Shown here one piece after another: positions 5,527 through 7,036 of a stretch of 7,036 nucleotides of DNA. The position numbers and the translations under genes were made by a program. The notes under the pieces are model-generated. The model saw only the letters and a program-made list of their open reading frames with translations, had not been told where the DNA came from and did not search any database. Within the stretch, counting starts at the first letter, position 1. Each line of letters opens with the position of its first letter. Origin of the DNA: Fusobacterium_C sp036516095 (GTDB taxonomy: Bacteria > Fusobacteriota > Fusobacteriia > Fusobacteriales > Fusobacteriaceae); NCBI RefSeq assembly GCF_036516095.1, contig NZ_DATBUM010000141.1, forward strand, positions 1-7,036. The letters run 5' to 3'.

Positions 5527-6985
5527 ATTTCGAATAATTTGGAGCTTCCTTTGTAATCGTAATATCATGTGGATGACTTTCTAACAATCCTGCTCCTGTG
5601 ATTTTCATAAATCTTCCTTCTGTTTGTAGGTGTTCGATAGTAGGAGTTCCACAATATCCCATTCCTGCTCGAATTCCTCCACAAAGTTGGAATACCACAT
5701 CTTTTACTGCTCCTTTATAGGCAATTCTTCCTTCAATTCCTTCCGGAACTAACTTTTGAGCATCCGTTTCCGTTTGAAAATATCGATCTTTCGAACCTCT
5801 TTTCATTGCAGCAATGGATCCCATTCCTACGTAACTCTTAAATTTCTTTCCTTCCAATAAAATTTCTTCTCCGGGAGCCTCTTTCGTTCCTGCCAAAAGT
5901 CCTCCCAACATTACACAGTCCGCTCCTGCTGCCAAAGCCTTTACAATATCTCCGGAAAGCTTAATTCCTCCGTCTGCAATGACTCCGATTCCTTTATCTT
6001 TACAATATTCATAGACATCGTTTACCGCTGTCAATTGAGGAACTCCAACTCCTGCCACCACACGAGTTGTACAAATAGAACCCGGTCCAATTCCCACTTT
6101 CACAGCGTTGACTCCTGCTTCAATTAAATCTTTTGCAGCCTCTGCAGTAACGATATTTCCTCCGATTAAATCTAAATCGGGAAAAGCGTTTCTAATTTGA
6201 CGAACCATTTCGATGACTCCTTTAGAATGTCCGTGAGCAGAATCCACGGTAATAATATCTACTCCCGCTTCTACCAAAGCTTTTACTCTCTCTAAGGTAT
6301 CCGGCCCGATTCCTACCGCTGCACCGCATCGTAAAGTTCCTTTTGTATCCTTACAAGCATTTGGATATTGAATAATATTATCAATGTCCTTAATAGTAAT
6401 CAAACCTTTCAAATATCCTTCTTCATCTGTAATCGGCAATTTTTCAATTCTATTTGCCAATAACACCTCTTTTGCCTCATCTAAAGTTGTTCCTACAGGA
6501 GCTGTAATCAATTTTTCCTTGGTCATGATATCCCCAACCAATTGATTCATATCCTTTCGATATTTAATATCACGATTGGTAATAATTCCAATCAATTTTC
6601 CATCTTCTTCAATAACAGGAAGCCCGGAAATCTTGTATCTTCGCATAATTTCTTCTGCTTGCATTACTGTGCTTTCTTGATTCAAAGTAATCGGATTGGT
6701 AATCATTCCACTTTCAGATCGCTTTACCCGATCTACTTCTGCCGCTTGTTCTTCAATTGGCATATTTTTATGAATAAATCCAATTCCTCCTTGTCTTGCT
6801 AAAGCAATTGCTAAATCTGATTCTGTTACCGTATCCATAGCAGCACTTAAAATAGGTACATTCAAAGTAATTTTCTTTGTTAATCTTGCTTTTAAACTTA
6901 CTTGGTGAGGTAGCACTTCCGAACGAGCTGGAACCAATAACACATCATCAAAAGTAATCGCTTCTTTCAAAATTTTACCATTCAT
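5525..6985 (-). CDS. guaB: Inosine-5'-monophosphate dehydrogenase
   Basis: GuaB oxidises IMP to XMP with NAD+, the committed step of guanine nucleotide synthesis, in the cytoplasm as a tetramer activated by K+. Numbered from the TTG one codon upstream of the chosen ATG (487 residues in all), it shows TFDDVLLVP (12-20) and SAAMDTVTE (48-56), a pair of CBS domains inserted at about 95-205 that bind regulatory nucleotides in this family, and the barrel motifs DSAHGHS (249-255) and GGNIVT (276-281). The catalytic loop GIGPGSICTTR (299-309) carries the active-site cysteine 306. The mobile flap contains RYFQ (402-405) and VPEGIEGR (414-421). No key residue is missing and the length is typical. I use the ATG at 6985; a TTG at 6988 has slightly better spacing to AGGAGG and would add one Met. 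The MORN gene follows at once. Confidence 0.97.
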   Translation of the reverse strand: MNGKILKEAITFDDVLLVPARSEVLPHQVSLKARLTKKITLNVPILSAAMDTVTESDLAIALARQGGIGFIHKNMPIEEQAAEVDRVKRSESGMITNPITLNQESTVMQAEEIMRRYKISGLPVIEEDGKLIGIITNRDIKYRKDMNQLVGDIMTKEKLITAPVGTTLDEAKEVLLANRIEKLPITDEEGYLKGLITIKDIDNIIQYPNACKDTKGTLRCGAAVGIGPDTLERVKALVEAGVDIITVDSAHGHSKGVIEMVRQIRNAFPDLDLIGGNIVTAEAAKDLIEAGVNAVKVGIGPGSICTTRVVAGVGVPQLTAVNDVYEYCKDKGIGVIADGGIKLSGDIVKALAAGADCVMLGGLLAGTKEAPGEEILLEGKKFKSYVGMGSIAAMKRGSKDRYFQTETDAQKLVPEGIEGRIAYKGAVKDVVFQLCGGIRAGMGYCGTPTIEHLQTEGRFMKITGAGLLESHPHDITITKEAPNYSK

Positions 6986-6996
6986 CAATTTCTTTT

Positions 6997-7017
6997 CCTC
7001 CTGTTTTATTTAGTATA
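6997..7017 (-). promoter_or_regulatory. Ribosome site and probable -10 box of guaB
   Basis: AGGAGG (7002-6997) lies 8 bases before a TTG (6988) and 11 before the ATG (6985), so both starts are workable. Upstream, TATACT (7017-7012) would be the -10 box. A 17-base spacer would put the -35 box at 7035-7040, mostly beyond the window, so the promoter cannot be confirmed here. Confidence 0.55.
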
Positions 7018-7036
7018 AATATCTAACTTATTATAT

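Noticed and set aside
5515..5568. An 18-codon N-terminal extension of the MORN protein
   Set aside because: It lies inside the end of guaB, has no ribosome site, and would place a basic stretch before the signal peptide; the ATG at 5514 has a good ribosome site.
1..7036. CRISPR array, tRNA, rRNA, insertion sequence or riboswitch
   Set aside because: I found no regularly spaced direct repeats, no cloverleaf, no transposase and no recognisable aptamer; the intergenic regions are fully described by the promoters, operator, terminators and tract listed.

Overview
The window is AT-rich chromosomal DNA with every convincing gene on the minus strand. The very low G+C, the protein sequences (DnaK, HrcA and GuaB all read as Fusobacterium-like) and the strong GGAGG ribosome sites point to a Fusobacterium or close relative. 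That assignment is from memory of these families, not from a database search.

Layout in the direction of transcription (right to left). (1) 7036-4597: guaB, encoding IMP dehydrogenase, starts near the right edge with its promoter partly cut off. It is followed at once by a gene for an exported MORN-repeat (YwqK-like) protein whose ribosome site overlaps the guaB stop codon. A tiny reading frame with an excellent ribosome site comes next and looks like the decayed 5' end of a small-protein gene. A strong intrinsic terminator closes this unit. (2) 4563-962: a classical heat-shock operon. A TTGACA-N17-TATCTT promoter is followed by a perfect CIRCE operator, then hrcA (the repressor that binds CIRCE), grpE (4-base overlap with hrcA) and dnaK, ending in a bidirectional-looking terminator. 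No dnaJ follows. (3) 760-79: a stand-alone TetR-family regulator with its own near-consensus promoter and a terminator behind it. The last stretch, 1-78, is T-rich with no recognisable gene.

How the parts work together: HrcA, GrpE and DnaK form the self-regulated Hsp70 module. HrcA shuts off its own operon through CIRCE, while GrpE is the nucleotide exchange factor for DnaK. The guaB unit serves guanine nucleotide synthesis and has an exported protein of unknown role attached to it.

The most unusual signal is a run of ten G residues (minus strand, 689-698) between the promoter and the usable reading frame of the TetR gene. It is exactly the kind of tract that slips during replication. As sequenced, the reading frame from the upstream ATG (730) is out of frame with the TetR domain and stops after 24 codons. 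Losing one G or gaining two would fuse it to the full regulator (191 residues). A competing reading is that a TTG at 681 is the real start and the G tract forms its ribosome site. Either way this regulator is a good candidate for on/off or graded phase variation.
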